Assembly (NCBI GenBank): GCA_964571855.1
Contig: CAZNDO010000016.1
Coordinates: 1-64,000 of the forward strand
DNA length: 64,000 nt
Origin: CAYYFX01 sp964571855
GTDB lineage: Bacteria; ARS69
Direction: 5' to 3'
Shown here: one piece after another, positions 15,627 to 24,492 of the stretch
Layout: each line of letters starts with the position of its first letter
Numbering within the stretch: position 1 is the stretch's first letter
The notes under the pieces: generated by a model
What the model saw: the letters and a program-made list of their open reading frames with translations, nothing else
Database searches by the model: none
Told to the model about the DNA's origin: nothing
Program-made: the position numbers and the translations under genes

Positions 15627-17987
15627 GTGAAGACGCTGGAGCGGATCGACCCCCGCACCCTGATCGAGGAGATGAGGGCGCAGCACGCGCACTGGGAGAA
15701 GATCAAGGACCTGATCGACTCCATGATCGACATGATGCTGAACTACCGGCAGAGCGGGCACCCCGGCGGTTCCCGCTCCAAGGTCCACCTCCTGGTGACC
15801 ACCCTCCTGGGCGGCATCATGCGCTGGGACATCCGCCACCCGGAGAAGCCCTTCGGCGACCGCTTCATCCTCGTGGCCGGGCACACGGTGCCGCTGGTGT
15901 ACGCCACGCTCACCGTGTTCTGCCACGCCCTGCGGCTCAAGTACGCGAAGACCGGGGATCCGAAGTACCTCATCCCCGATCCCGAGCACCGCTCCATGAT
16001 GTGGGAGGACCTGCTGCGGCTCCGCCGCAACAAGGGGCTCGCGGGCCACGCGGAGATGGAGGGGAAGACCCTCTTCTTCAAGTTCAACACGGGGCCGTCC
16101 GGGCACGGCTCGCCGGCGGCGGCGGGCGAGGCCATGGCGCTCAAGCGCGCGGGCGCGGCCGACGTGCGCGTGTTCGCGTTCGAGGGCGAGGGCGGGCTCA
16201 CCACGGGCGCGTCGCACGAGACACGCAACACGGCGTGGGGGCTGGGTCTCTCGAATCTCGTGTACGTGGTGGACTGGAACGACGAGGGCATCGACCCGCG
16301 CCGCTGCTCCAGCGTGGTGTACGGCGGGCCGCAGGACTGGTTCGGCGCGGCGGGCTGGAAGGTGGTCGGCGCGCAGAGCGGGAGCGACTGGGAGGACGTC
16401 TCGCGCGCGCTCGCCGAGGGCGTGCACGGCGCGAACCCGCTGGCGACGCCGGTGTGCGTGTGGGGCCGCACGCTGAAGGGCCGCGGCTACGCGGTGACCG
16501 GCTACAAGTCGCACGGCACCCCGCTGCCGACGAACAGCGAGGGCTACTGGAAGGGCCGGCAGGAGTTCACCGACAAGCACGGGATCGCGTTCGAGGGGCA
16601 GGGGCAGCCGGCGCCGGCGGATCCGGCGGCGCTGAAGGCGCAGGTGGCCGAGAACCTGCAGCGCGCGCTCTCGCTCTTCGAGAAGGATCCCGCGCTGCTG
16701 GACTACCTGGCGGACCGGCTCGTGGAGCTCGGGGAGTCCGTGCCGGAGCGCGCGGAGGGCGCCGCCTTCGACACGGAGCGGACGCCGTTCAAGGACCCCG
16801 CGTTCTGGGACTTCCGCGCGTACCCGGAGTCGATGTGGGCGAAGCCGGGGGACAAGAAGCCGAACCGCGCCGGACTCTCCGAGTGGGCGGCGTACGTGAA
16901 CTCGCTCGGCCGGAAGAAGTACGGCCGGCCGCTCTTCCTCGCGATGGCGGCGGACCTGGCGGACTCCACGAACATCTCGGGGTTCGCGAAGGGCTTCGGG
17001 GACATGGAAGGCTGGGGCTGGTACGAGCGGGCCACGAACCCGGACGGCGCGCTCCTGCCGCAGCAGATCACCGAGTTCGCCAACTCGGGCGTCACCGTGG
17101 GCCTGGCCTGCGTGAACCTGCACCCGAGACCCTACGAGGAATTCAACGGGTTCTACGGCGCGTGCTCCACCTACGGCTCGTTCAGCTACCTGAAGTACGG
17201 CCCCATGCGGCTGTTCAGCCAGGTGGCGCAGGACTCGGAGATCCGCGTGGGCAAGGTGCTGTGGATCGCCGGGCACTCCGGGCCGGAGACGGCGGAGGAC
17301 TCCCGGACGCACTTCGGCATCTTCGCGCCGGGCGTGACGGATCTCTTCCCGGAGGGTCACGTGTGCAACGTGCACCCGTGGGAGCACAACGAGGTGCCGG
17401 TCGTGCTGGGCGCGGCGTTCGCGTCGGACTTCCCGATCGTGGCGCTGCACCTCACGCGGCCCGCCGTGACGATCCCGGATCGCGCCGCGCTCGGGATGGC
17501 GTCGCACTTCGACGCGGCGAAGGGCGCGTACCTCATCCGGGATTTCGATCCCGCGCGGCCGCCGGCCGGCACCGTGCTGGTGCAGGGCACGATGTCCACG
17601 GTGAACCTCGTGAAGACGCTGCCGGAGATCGCGAAGGCGGGGCTGAACGTCCGCATCGTGGCGGCCATCAGCCCGCAGCTCTTCGCGAAGCAGCCGCGCG
17701 AGTACCGCGACCGCATCCTGCCGGCGTCCGCGCAGCTGGACTGCATGATGGTGTCCAACCGGTCGCGGCGGCTCATGTGGGATTGGCTCCGCAACCCGGC
17801 GACGGACGAATACGCGCTCACGTCCGACTGGGACGACCGGTGGCGCACCGGCGGCTCGGTGGACGAGGTCATGGCCGAGGCGCGGCTGTCCCCGGCGGAC
17901 ATCCTGGCCGGCATCGAGCGGTTCGTGCGCGAGCGCCCCGCACGCATCGCGCGCGCGCGGGCGGCGCTGGACGCGCTGGGTGGCTGA
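15627..17987 (+). CDS. Transketolase (long form)
   Basis: GTG 15627 has GAGGA eight bases upstream, supporting an independent start; it gives 786 residues. The thiamine-diphosphate domain carries GHGSPAAAGEAMALKRAG and the metal-binding FEGEGGLTTGASHETRNTAWGLGLSN segment. A pyrimidine-binding domain (FLAMAADLADSTNISGFAKGF, EFANSGVTVGLACVNLHP) and a C-terminal domain follow. It should transfer two-carbon ketol units in the pentose phosphate pathway. It is longer than the 660-residue E. coli enzyme and in parts resembles pyruvate dehydrogenase E1-type proteins, so the exact donor substrate is uncertain. Its frame is continuous with the upstream pseudouridine synthase. Confidence 0.88.
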   Translation: MKTLERIDPRTLIEEMRAQHAHWEKIKDLIDSMIDMMLNYRQSGHPGGSRSKVHLLVTTLLGGIMRWDIRHPEKPFGDRFILVAGHTVPLVYATLTVFCHALRLKYAKTGDPKYLIPDPEHRSMMWEDLLRLRRNKGLAGHAEMEGKTLFFKFNTGPSGHGSPAAAGEAMALKRAGAADVRVFAFEGEGGLTTGASHETRNTAWGLGLSNLVYVVDWNDEGIDPRRCSSVVYGGPQDWFGAAGWKVVGAQSGSDWEDVSRALAEGVHGANPLATPVCVWGRTLKGRGYAVTGYKSHGTPLPTNSEGYWKGRQEFTDKHGIAFEGQGQPAPADPAALKAQVAENLQRALSLFEKDPALLDYLADRLVELGESVPERAEGAAFDTERTPFKDPAFWDFRAYPESMWAKPGDKKPNRAGLSEWAAYVNSLGRKKYGRPLFLAMAADLADSTNISGFAKGFGDMEGWGWYERATNPDGALLPQQITEFANSGVTVGLACVNLHPRPYEEFNGFYGACSTYGSFSYLKYGPMRLFSQVAQDSEIRVGKVLWIAGHSGPETAEDSRTHFGIFAPGVTDLFPEGHVCNVHPWEHNEVPVVLGAAFASDFPIVALHLTRPAVTIPDRAALGMASHFDAAKGAYLIRDFDPARPPAGTVLVQGTMSTVNLVKTLPEIAKAGLNVRIVAAISPQLFAKQPREYRDRILPASAQLDCMMVSNRSRRLMWDWLRNPATDEYALTSDWDDRWRTGGSVDEVMAEARLSPADILAGIERFVRERPARIARARAALDALGG

Positions 17988-17988
17988 C

Positions 17989-18774
17989 ATGCCGCGGCGC
18001 TTCCCCTTCCGCGGGTGGCGTCGGGCGGTCGGCGCGGCTTGGGTGGGCGCGGCGGCGCTGGCGGGCGCCGCCGGCTGCGCGCCCGCGGGCGAGGTGCCGG
18101 GGAAGGACGCGGCCGCGGCGGAGGCGGCAATGGACGGCGAGTACGAGCGGCTCCGCGACGCGCTCGTGGACGGGCCGCTCGCGCGGGACATCACGGACCC
18201 GCACGTGCTCGCGGCGATGCGGTCGGTCCGGCGGCACCGCTTCGTCCCGGAGAGCCTGCGCGAGCACGCGTACGAGAACCGCGCGCTGCCCATCGGCGAG
18301 GACCAGACCATCTCGCAGCCCTCCGTGGTGGCGCTGATGACGCAGCTCCTGGACCTGGAGCGCGGGGACCGCGTGCTCGAGGTCGGCACGGGGTCCGGCT
18401 ACCAGGCCGCGGTGCTCGCGGAGCTCGGCGGCGACGTCTACTCCATCGAGATCCTGGAGCCGCTCGCCCGGCGGGCGGCGGCCACGCTGGCGGAGCTCGG
18501 GTACGGCCGGGTGCACCTCCGGGTCGGCGACGGCTACCGCGGCTGGCCCGAGGCGGCCCCGTTCCAGGGGATCCTGGTGACCTGTGCGCCGGACCACATC
18601 CCGCCGCCCCTGCAGGAGCAGCTGGCCGAGGGCGGGCGTCTCGTCATCCCGGTGGGACCGCGGGGTGACCAGGAGCTGGTCGTGGTGGTGAAGGAGGGCG
18701 GCAAGCTCGTCCGGCGCGACGTGGTCCCCGTGCGCTTCGTCCCGATGACCGGCCCGGGGGTGGAGGGGAACTGA
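17989..18774 (+). CDS. pcm: Exported protein-L-isoaspartate O-methyltransferase
   Basis: The 261-residue protein uses SAM to methylate L-isoaspartyl residues, starting repair of aged proteins. Family motifs are present: RHRFVPE, YENRALPIGEDQTISQP, and the SAM-binding VLEVGTGSGYQAAVLAELG. The LVTCAPDHIPPPLQEQLAEGGRLVIPVG region is also typical. Unusually for a cytoplasmic enzyme family, the N-terminus has an Arg-rich segment, a hydrophobic helix and a Cys (VGAAALAGAAGCAPAG), which looks like a lipoprotein or Sec signal. It therefore probably acts in the periplasm. The start is ATG 17989, one base past the transketolase stop; GTG 17980 is an alternative. Confidence 0.92.
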   Translation: MPRRFPFRGWRRAVGAAWVGAAALAGAAGCAPAGEVPGKDAAAAEAAMDGEYERLRDALVDGPLARDITDPHVLAAMRSVRRHRFVPESLREHAYENRALPIGEDQTISQPSVVALMTQLLDLERGDRVLEVGTGSGYQAAVLAELGGDVYSIEILEPLARRAAATLAELGYGRVHLRVGDGYRGWPEAAPFQGILVTCAPDHIPPPLQEQLAEGGRLVIPVGPRGDQELVVVVKEGGKLVRRDVVPVRFVPMTGPGVEGN

Positions 18775-18860
18775 CCCTCCCCCTTCCCGCACGACCGCCG
18801 CGGCGATATCATCCCTGCATTCCAGTCCGCTCCCGACGCCCGCCACGGAGGAGTCTCCGG

Positions 18861-20333
18861 ATGCACCCGTCCACCCGCCTCGTCGGCGAAGGCCTCACGT
18901 TCGACGACGTGCTGCTCGTCCCCGGTCCGTCCTCGGTGCATCCGAAGGACGTGGACCTGCGCACGAAGCTCACGGCCGACATCACGCTGAACATCCCCGT
19001 CCTCTCCGCCGCCATGGACACGGTCACCGAGTCCGGTCTCGCGAAGGCGCTCGCGCAGGAGGGAGGCCTCGGCGTCGTGCACCGGAACATGACGCCCGAG
19101 CGCCAGGCCGAGGAGGTGGACAAGGTCAAGCGCTCCGAGAGCGGCATGATCCTGGATCCCATCACGCTGCCGCCGGATCGGCTGGTCGCCGAGGCGGAGT
19201 CGCTCATGAGCCGGTACAAGATCTCCGGGCTTCCCGTGACGCTGGAGGACGGGAAGCTGGTCGGCATCCTCACGAACCGGGACCTGCGCTTCCTGCAGCG
19301 CCACGACGTGCCGATCGCCGACGTGATGAAGAAGGAGGGGCTGGTCACCGCGCCCGTCGGCACCAGCCTGGAGGACGCGAAGCGCATCCTGCACGAGAAC
19401 CGGATCGAGAAGCTGCCGGTCGTGGATGCGCAGGGCCGGCTGCGCGGCCTCATCACGATCAAGGACATCCTGAAGCGCCAGCGCCACCCGGACGCGTGCA
19501 AGGACGCGCACGGGCGCCTCCGCGTGGGCGCCGCGGTCGGGACCGGCGCGGATCTCGAGGATCGCGTGACCCGGCTGGTCGCGGCGAAGGTGGACGCCAT
19601 CTTCATCGACACGGCGCACGGCCACGCCGAGGCGGTGTCGGACGCCGTCCTGCGCGTGAAGCGCGTGGCCCCGGACGTTCCGGTCGTGGCGGGGAACGTG
19701 GCCACGGCGGAAGGCGCCGAGGCGCTCGTGCGCGCGGGGGCGCAGGCGGTGAAGGTGGGCGTGGGCCCGGGCGCCATCTGCACGACGCGCGTGGTCGCGG
19801 GCGTCGGCGTGCCGCAGCTCACCGCGGTGATGGACGCGGCCGCCGCGTGCCGGCGCGCGGGCATCCCGGTCATCGCCGACGGCGGCATCAAGTACTCGGG
19901 CGACGTCGTGAAGGCCCTGGCGGCGGGAGCCTCCAGCGTGATGATCGGCAGCATGTTCGCCGGCACCGAGGAGAGCCCCGGGGACATCGTGCTGTACCAG
20001 GGCCGGAGCTACAAGACGGTGCGCGGCATGGGCTCGGTGAGCGCCATGCAGGAGGGGAGCGCGGACCGCTACTTCCAGGGCGACGTGTCCGAGGCGCGCA
20101 AGCTCGTGCCGGAGGGCATCGAGGGCCGGATCCCGTACCGCGGCTCGCTCTCGGACACCGTGTACCAGCTCATGGGCGGCCTGCGCGCGGGCATGGGCTA
20201 CACCGGCGCGGCGAACCTGGACGAGCTCTGGACGAAGGCGCGCTTCATCCGCATCACGAGCGCGGGGCTCCGGGAGAGCCACCCGCACGACGTGGAGATC
20301 ACGAAGGAGGCCCCGAACTACGCGCGCACCTGA
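18861..20333 (+). CDS. guaB: IMP dehydrogenase
   Basis: This 490-residue enzyme oxidises IMP to XMP with NAD+, the committed step of GMP synthesis. It has the N-terminal LTFDDVLLVPGPSSV, two CBS domains at about 95-210 inserted in the barrel (VAEAESLMSRYKISGLPV, LEDAKRILHENRIEKLPV), the catalytic loop GPGAICTTR with the active-site Cys, and the IMP-binding DGGIKYSGD and GSMFAGTEESPG. The mobile flap region EGIEGRIPYRG is intact. A strong GGAGGA site precedes ATG 18861, and TATCAT at 18807-18812 may be its -10. It ends 25 bases before a strong bidirectional terminator. Confidence 0.97.
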   Translation: MHPSTRLVGEGLTFDDVLLVPGPSSVHPKDVDLRTKLTADITLNIPVLSAAMDTVTESGLAKALAQEGGLGVVHRNMTPERQAEEVDKVKRSESGMILDPITLPPDRLVAEAESLMSRYKISGLPVTLEDGKLVGILTNRDLRFLQRHDVPIADVMKKEGLVTAPVGTSLEDAKRILHENRIEKLPVVDAQGRLRGLITIKDILKRQRHPDACKDAHGRLRVGAAVGTGADLEDRVTRLVAAKVDAIFIDTAHGHAEAVSDAVLRVKRVAPDVPVVAGNVATAEGAEALVRAGAQAVKVGVGPGAICTTRVVAGVGVPQLTAVMDAAAACRRAGIPVIADGGIKYSGDVVKALAAGASSVMIGSMFAGTEESPGDIVLYQGRSYKTVRGMGSVSAMQEGSADRYFQGDVSEARKLVPEGIEGRIPYRGSLSDTVYQLMGGLRAGMGYTGAANLDELWTKARFIRITSAGLRESHPHDVEITKEAPNYART

Positions 20334-20358
20334 CGCGCGCGCCGCGCCCGGAACGCGG

Positions 20359-20386
20359 AAGGGGTCCCGCCGCGGCGGGACCCCTT
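20359..20386. terminator. Bidirectional intrinsic terminator
   Basis: A perfect 12-bp stem, AAGGGGTCCCGC with GCGGGACCCCTT, closes a CGCG loop. It separates the convergent guaB and the gene ending at 20440. A short T run follows at 20391-20393. Confidence 0.85.
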
Positions 20387-20439
20387 CGCGTTTCTCCGGA
20401 GCTTGCGCGGGACCGCACCCGCTCGCGGCGCCGGAACGG

Positions 20440-21171
20440 CTAGCGGTAGAGCGCCTTGACCGCGCCCCACGTGTTCTGCTCGACCGAGACGGCGCAGGAC
20501 ACGTCCGCATCGATCAGCAGCTGCGCGTCGCACACGCCGTCGTTGAAGGAGGAGCCGGGGCACAGCGGAGCGGACGTCGTGCCGTAGTCGAAGCTGTGGT
20601 TCGCGCGATCGATCGGGTAGCAGGTGCCGCAGGCCGGGGCCTCCGCACCCACGCCCGCCGGGTGGTCGGACGCCACCGCGGCCGGGTTCGACGCGCCCGC
20701 ACCGAACGTGACCGCCACGGCGAACGTGCGGTCGGGGACCGGGATGCCGCCGAAGTCGGTGCTGTTCCAGCCCGTCACCGGCAGGAACGCCTGCGAGGCG
20801 ATCGCCGCGCCGGTGGGGCACTGCGACGCGTCCGCGTCGAACACGTCGATCGTGCCGGTGAAGGAGTAGCCGGACGGCGCGCCGGTGTAGAAGTAGGACC
20901 ACACCGCGCCCACGCCGGTGGTGTAGCCGATCGTGCAGCAGCTGGTGAACGAGACGCCGAACTGCGCGCTGGGCGCGAACCCGCTCCAGATCCAGATCCA
21001 GCCGGTGCAGATGTTGTAGTACTGCAGTGTGCACGAGGACGAGCCGCGCCAGATGTCGGCGCGGTCCGTGTCGGAGAGTCTCTGGCTCGACTTCTCGAGC
21101 GCGAACGCGGGTGACGCGAGCAGCGTGGCGACGAACGTCGCCGCGAGGAGAATTCGAAGCGAAGACTTCAT
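20440..21171 (-). CDS. Secreted Cys-rich protein with C-terminal TWGAVKALYR tag
   Basis: GGAGG lies seven bases before ATG 21171, giving a 243-residue product. A signal peptide (MKSSLRILLAATFVATLLASPAFA) is followed by a mature protein with many Ser, Thr, Trp, Tyr and about eleven Cys (SSSCTLQYYNICTG, SFTSCCTIG, PACGTCYPID), suggesting disulfide bonds. No enzyme family is recognised; FTGTIDVFDADAS and FDYGTTSAPLCPG suggest a beta-sandwich adhesin or surface protein. Its last ten residues match those of the selenoprotein candidate at 171-947, which points to a shared sorting or processing signal. It is a single gene with a long leader region of almost 500 bases. Confidence 0.8.
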   Translation of the reverse strand: MKSSLRILLAATFVATLLASPAFALEKSSQRLSDTDRADIWRGSSSCTLQYYNICTGWIWIWSGFAPSAQFGVSFTSCCTIGYTTGVGAVWSYFYTGAPSGYSFTGTIDVFDADASQCPTGAAIASQAFLPVTGWNSTDFGGIPVPDRTFAVAVTFGAGASNPAAVASDHPAGVGAEAPACGTCYPIDRANHSFDYGTTSAPLCPGSSFNDGVCDAQLLIDADVSCAVSVEQNTWGAVKALYR

Positions 21172-21629
21172 GACCGAACCTCCATGTCCGGAGCGGGAAG
21201 GTCCGGCGGGTCCGGCCGCCCTGGAGGCGGAGCGCGGGCACGCGCGGAGCGGTTCCTTCCTCATCGACCGAATCTCGCACCGGCTTGACGATTCCGGAAG
21301 GGCCGGGGGACGACAAATGTGCAAGAAGCGCGAAATCAAGCGGTTGGCCGGGGCGGCGGCGGGCCCCGAGGGACCGGGAACGGTGCAACCGCTTCGCGGG
21401 GGGCGTTCGGGGGCGGCCAGGCCGGAGGGCAATGCCCCCCGGTTGGTTGCCGGCGAGCTTCCGACGACTCGCGAACCGCGCGACGCGGTTCCGCCCGGTG
21501 GGGCGGTTTCGCGCGCGGCTCGACGCTTCGCGAGTTCACCGCGCGCACGCGCGGCGCCGTTCGTGCGACACGCGCGGCGCGAGTGCATCGCCGGCGTGGT
21601 GCGCACACACCGGCGCACGCCGCGGTCGC
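21172..21629. other. Gene-free DNA upstream of the secreted protein and the 6S-like RNA
   Basis: No frame here has convincing coding character. The part nearest 21172 holds the ribosome binding site of the leftward gene. The rest must carry its promoter, but I cannot point to a convincing pair of boxes. Confidence 0.6.
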
Positions 21630-21659
21630 TTGACGCTTCGGCATCCGTTTCCCTATCAT
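21630..21659 (+). promoter_or_regulatory. Promoter of the structured RNA
   Basis: TTGACG (21630-21635) and TATCAT (21654-21659) are separated by 18 bases. Transcription would start near 21665, at a perfect 7-bp hairpin with a GTGA tetraloop (21665-21682). Confidence 0.7.
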
Positions 21660-21664
21660 GGGTT

Positions 21665-21908
21665 CGTCGGCGTGAGCCGACGACGGGAATCGGGCCCTGC
21701 AGTGCACGACGTGGGTCGCGATAAAATTGAACCGAATGACTCGCCCAAGGGAGCTCTACATCCGGTTGGGACGTCCACGGCCTTCGCGGCATGAGGACTG
21801 AACGGACCGTGCGAGCACCCACTTGGAGTCCACGGGTCAAGCGTCGCGGCTCCGGACGTCACGGCGGGGCACCGATCCCGAAAGGGCGCGCTCTGCGCGC
21901 CCTTTCTC
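21665..21908 (+). ncRNA. ssrS: Structured RNA, probably 6S RNA
   Basis: A near-consensus promoter, a long-range closing stem and an intrinsic terminator define a transcript of about 240 bases without an open frame. CGGGAATCGG (21684-21693) pairs with CCGATCCCG (21872-21880) over nine base pairs with one bulged A, enclosing about 180 bases. The 3' half has CACCCACTTGG followed by GGGTCAAG and CGTCGCGGC, similar in order to the 3' arm of known 6S RNAs. The size between the closing arms (197 bases) fits 6S RNA, which sequesters the sigma-70 holoenzyme by mimicking an open promoter. The 5' hairpin before the closing stem is unusual. A long leader or riboswitch of the next gene is the alternative. 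Confidence 0.55.
21880..21906 (+). terminator. Intrinsic terminator of the structured RNA
   Basis: GAAAGGGCGCGC and GCGCGCCCTTTC form a perfect 12-bp stem with loop TCT. The ascending arm starts with A's and the descending arm ends in TTT, as in a bidirectional intrinsic terminator. Confidence 0.8.
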
Positions 21909-21921
21909 CGTTCCGGGCGTC

Positions 21922-22701
21922 GTGCTGAACGCGGGCGCGCACGCGCGAGTCGCCGCATGGCGCGAGGCGGAGGCCCGGGACGGCGTGCCCGAGACGGTGC
22001 GATCGTTCGTGCGCGATGCGGCGTCGCCGCGGGGCAGCGCGCTCCTCTTGCACGGCGCCGGCGGCTCGCCCGCGGACTTCCACTTCCTGGCCACGGATCT
22101 CGCCCGGCACGGCATCTCGTCCGTGTGTCCGCTGCTTCCCGGGCACGGGCGGGGGGACGCGGGCCTCGCCGCGCTCCGCTTCGACCCGCTCGCGCGTCGC
22201 GCCCTCGAGGCGTACGACGCGCTCGCGGCGGCCGACCCCGCGCCCAAGCCGTATCTCGTGGGGCAGTCCGTGGGCGCGGTGCTCGGCGCGCACGTCGCCG
22301 CGGAGCGGGCGCCCGCCGGTCTCGTCGCGCTGGCCCCCGCGCTGCGGCCCTACGTGCTGCGCCGCCTGGGCATGCTGCTGCTGGGGTTCCTCGTCCGGCC
22401 GCGCGTCGCCCTGCACACGCTGCGCTGGCAGACCGACGTGCGCCGCGGCATCCGCGCCACCGCGGCTCGCCTCGGCGAGGTGCGTTGCCCCCTGCTCGTT
22501 CTCCACTCGCGCGACGACGACAGCGTCTCGGCGCGCGGGGCGCGCGAACTCCTGGAGGCCGCGGCGTCGGAGCGCAAGGAACTGCGGTGGCTGGACGGGC
22601 AGGGACACGTGCTGTCCACCGCGCCGGACCGGGAGCGGGTGTTCGGACCCGTGCGCGAGTTCCTCGCCGCGTCTACTGAGGCAGGTCGAAGCGGAACGTA
22701 G
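21922..22701 (+). CDS. Alpha/beta hydrolase (esterase or lysophospholipase type)
   Basis: The mature fold is clear: oxyanion loop LLHGAGGSPADF, LLPGHGRGD, nucleophile elbow YLVGQSVGAV with the catalytic Ser, LVLHSRDDDSV with the acid, and DGQGHVLS with the His. This is the carboxylesterase or monoacylglycerol-lipase type; the substrate is unknown. The start is uncertain. ATG 21823 would lie inside the structured RNA, so GTG 21922, just after its terminator, is preferred (259 residues). GTG codons near 21985 are also possible. The end overlaps the convergent gene by 29 bases. Confidence 0.85.
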   Translation: MLNAGAHARVAAWREAEARDGVPETVRSFVRDAASPRGSALLLHGAGGSPADFHFLATDLARHGISSVCPLLPGHGRGDAGLAALRFDPLARRALEAYDALAAADPAPKPYLVGQSVGAVLGAHVAAERAPAGLVALAPALRPYVLRRLGMLLLGFLVRPRVALHTLRWQTDVRRGIRATAARLGEVRCPLLVLHSRDDDSVSARGARELLEAAASERKELRWLDGQGHVLSTAPDRERVFGPVREFLAASTEAGRSGT

Positions 22702-23446
22702 GATCGACCTCGCGCAGGCGTGTCACCGCCGCCTCGAGGCGGGCGCGCGCCGCCGCCGACGGCTCGTGATGCCAGGACCAGTAGGCGTCCAGGAAGTCGT
22801 CGCGCGCGGTTGCCGCCGCATCCGCGGGAGCGCCGTCGGGCGCGGCGGCCGCATCCTCGGGAGCGACCCCGGCCAGGGCGGCGAAGCTCCCGTCCCGAAG
22901 GCGCTCGTACAGATGGAAGTACTCCCCGCGCATGTGGAACAGGACGTCCACCCAGCGCTCGAAGTCCTCCGAGAGCAGCTGCAGGATGCGGGCGAACACG
23001 CGCGAACCGGCCGGTGCGCGCTCCTGGAACAACGCGGCCCAGCGGTAGTACTCTTTGCCGCGCCCGATCCGGTCCCGGGCACCCGCGTCGAAGTCGCGGC
23101 GACCTTCCCGCGCCACGTACGGCGTGTCCACGAACAGGCCGGTGGAGACGAGCAGGTGATCCGCGCTCGCACGGTACACGCGGCACTTCTCGCGCGGGTC
23201 CCGCACGTCTTGGACCCGGCGGAACACGTCCACGCCGCCCCCGGTCGGGGCGGCGGTGAATCCGGGGGAGCGCACCAGTCCGGCGAGCAGCTCCACGAGG
23301 TAGACGTTCACGTCCTCGTCGTACCGGCCGGTGTTCGACTCGAACCCGCAGTCGATCCGGGACCGGAGCAGCGAGTCCAGCACGAAGTACGTCGTGCGTT
23401 CGCGGGGCTCGCCCGGACGCGAGAGGTCGAAGTACGGGTGGTCCAT
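22673..23446 (-). CDS. Hypothetical protein, no recognised family
   Basis: GGGAGG seven bases before ATG 23446 sets the start; the product has 257 residues and no signal peptide or membrane segment. It opens with MDHPYFDLSRPGEPRERTTYFVLDSLL and contains many aromatic and charged residues (KEYYRWAALFQERAPAGSR, RGEYFHLYERLRDGSFAAL). The composition is that of a compact soluble protein, mostly helical. An Ala/Pro/Asp-rich linker near 205-220 separates a C-terminal helical segment (DDFLDAYWSWHHEP). I do not recognise the family. It is convergent with the alpha/beta hydrolase, overlapping by 29 bases, and divergent from the nitrilase. Confidence 0.75.
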   Translation of the reverse strand: MDHPYFDLSRPGEPRERTTYFVLDSLLRSRIDCGFESNTGRYDEDVNVYLVELLAGLVRSPGFTAAPTGGGVDVFRRVQDVRDPREKCRVYRASADHLLVSTGLFVDTPYVAREGRRDFDAGARDRIGRGKEYYRWAALFQERAPAGSRVFARILQLLSEDFERWVDVLFHMRGEYFHLYERLRDGSFAALAGVAPEDAAAAPDGAPADAAATARDDFLDAYWSWHHEPSAAARARLEAAVTRLREVDPTFRFDLPQ

Positions 23447-23652
23447 CGCCATCCCTCCCGTGCTCACCGCGCGAACAGCACTGCAAGGTCGGTGCCAGAC
23501 CGTCCGGAGCGCGGGGATTGCGAATCCTGCCCCGGATCAACCAAGAATCGGCCTTCCGGTTCCCCGGACGCCGGGCCCGCAAGGGCCCCCCGGCGGGAAA
23601 CGACCGGCCGGGTGTGGCGTTCTGCACGGGCGCGCGCCTGCGGGAGCGTTTC

Positions 23653-24492
23653 GTGACGGAGTTCACGAGCGGCCCGGGGGCGGTGCGCATCGGCTTCGCG
23701 CAGACCCGGCCGGTCTTCGGGCAGCGGGCGGCGAACCTCGAGGCGGCGGCTCGCCTCGTGGACGCGGCCGTCGCGTTCGACGTCCTCGTGCTTCCGGAGC
23801 TCTTCTCCACGGGGTACCTGTTCCTGTCCCGCGAGGAGGTGGGCGCGGCGGGCGAGGACACGGGCGGGCCCACGGTGACCTTCCTGCGCGACACGGCGCG
23901 GCGGCGCGGCGCCTGGCTCTGCGGGGGTTTCGCGGAACGGGCGGGCCGGGCGCTCTACAACGCGGCCGCCCTGGCCGGCCCCGGCGGCGAGCTGCACGTC
24001 TACCGGAAGGTGCATCTCTTCGATCGCGAGACGGAGGTGTTCGATCCGGGCGACCGGCCGTTCCACGCGATCCCCGTGCGCGCCGGCGGCGTGGACTTCC
24101 GCGCGGGGATGATGATCTGCTTCGACTGGCTCTTCCCCGAGGCCGCGCGCTGTCTCGCGCTCGACGGCGCGGACGTCCTCCTGCACCCGTCCAATCTGGT
24201 GCTGCCGTTCTGCCAGGACGCGATGTCCACGCGCTGCCTGGAGAACCGCGTGTTCGCCGTGACCGCGAACCGCAGCGGCGAGGACGTGCGCGGCGCCGAG
24301 CGCCTGGCATTCACCGGCTCCAGCCAGATCACCGGTCCGCGCGGCGACATCCTCGTGCGCGCGGCCAGCGCCGGCGAGTGCGTGGAGGTCGTGACGATCG
24401 ACCCGCTGCGCGCGCGCGACAAGCGGGTCACCGCGCGCAACGACCTGCTCGGGAGCCGGCGTCCCGACGTGTACGGGGCGCTCGCGGAGTAG
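23653..24492 (+). CDS. Nitrilase superfamily carbon-nitrogen hydrolase
   Basis: The 279-residue enzyme has the Glu-Lys-Cys triad of the superfamily: E49 in VLPELFSTGY, K119 in YRKVHLFD and C156 in MMICFDWLFPE. Such enzymes hydrolyse amides, nitriles or carbamyl groups; relatives include omega-amidase and N-carbamoylputrescine amidase. The motif following the Cys (FDWLFPE) fits the amidase branches better than true nitrilases. GTG 23653 has GGAG seven bases upstream. No neighbour indicates the substrate. The gene is followed by nearly 900 bases without genes. Confidence 0.93.
   Translation: MTEFTSGPGAVRIGFAQTRPVFGQRAANLEAAARLVDAAVAFDVLVLPELFSTGYLFLSREEVGAAGEDTGGPTVTFLRDTARRRGAWLCGGFAERAGRALYNAAALAGPGGELHVYRKVHLFDRETEVFDPGDRPFHAIPVRAGGVDFRAGMMICFDWLFPEAARCLALDGADVLLHPSNLVLPFCQDAMSTRCLENRVFAVTANRSGEDVRGAERLAFTGSSQITGPRGDILVRAASAGECVEVVTIDPLRARDKRVTARNDLLGSRRPDVYGALAE

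Noticed and set aside
21029..21840. Open frames on both strands upstream of the alpha/beta hydrolase
   Set aside because: They overlap a promoter, a structured RNA and a terminator, and have Arg-rich, low-information products.
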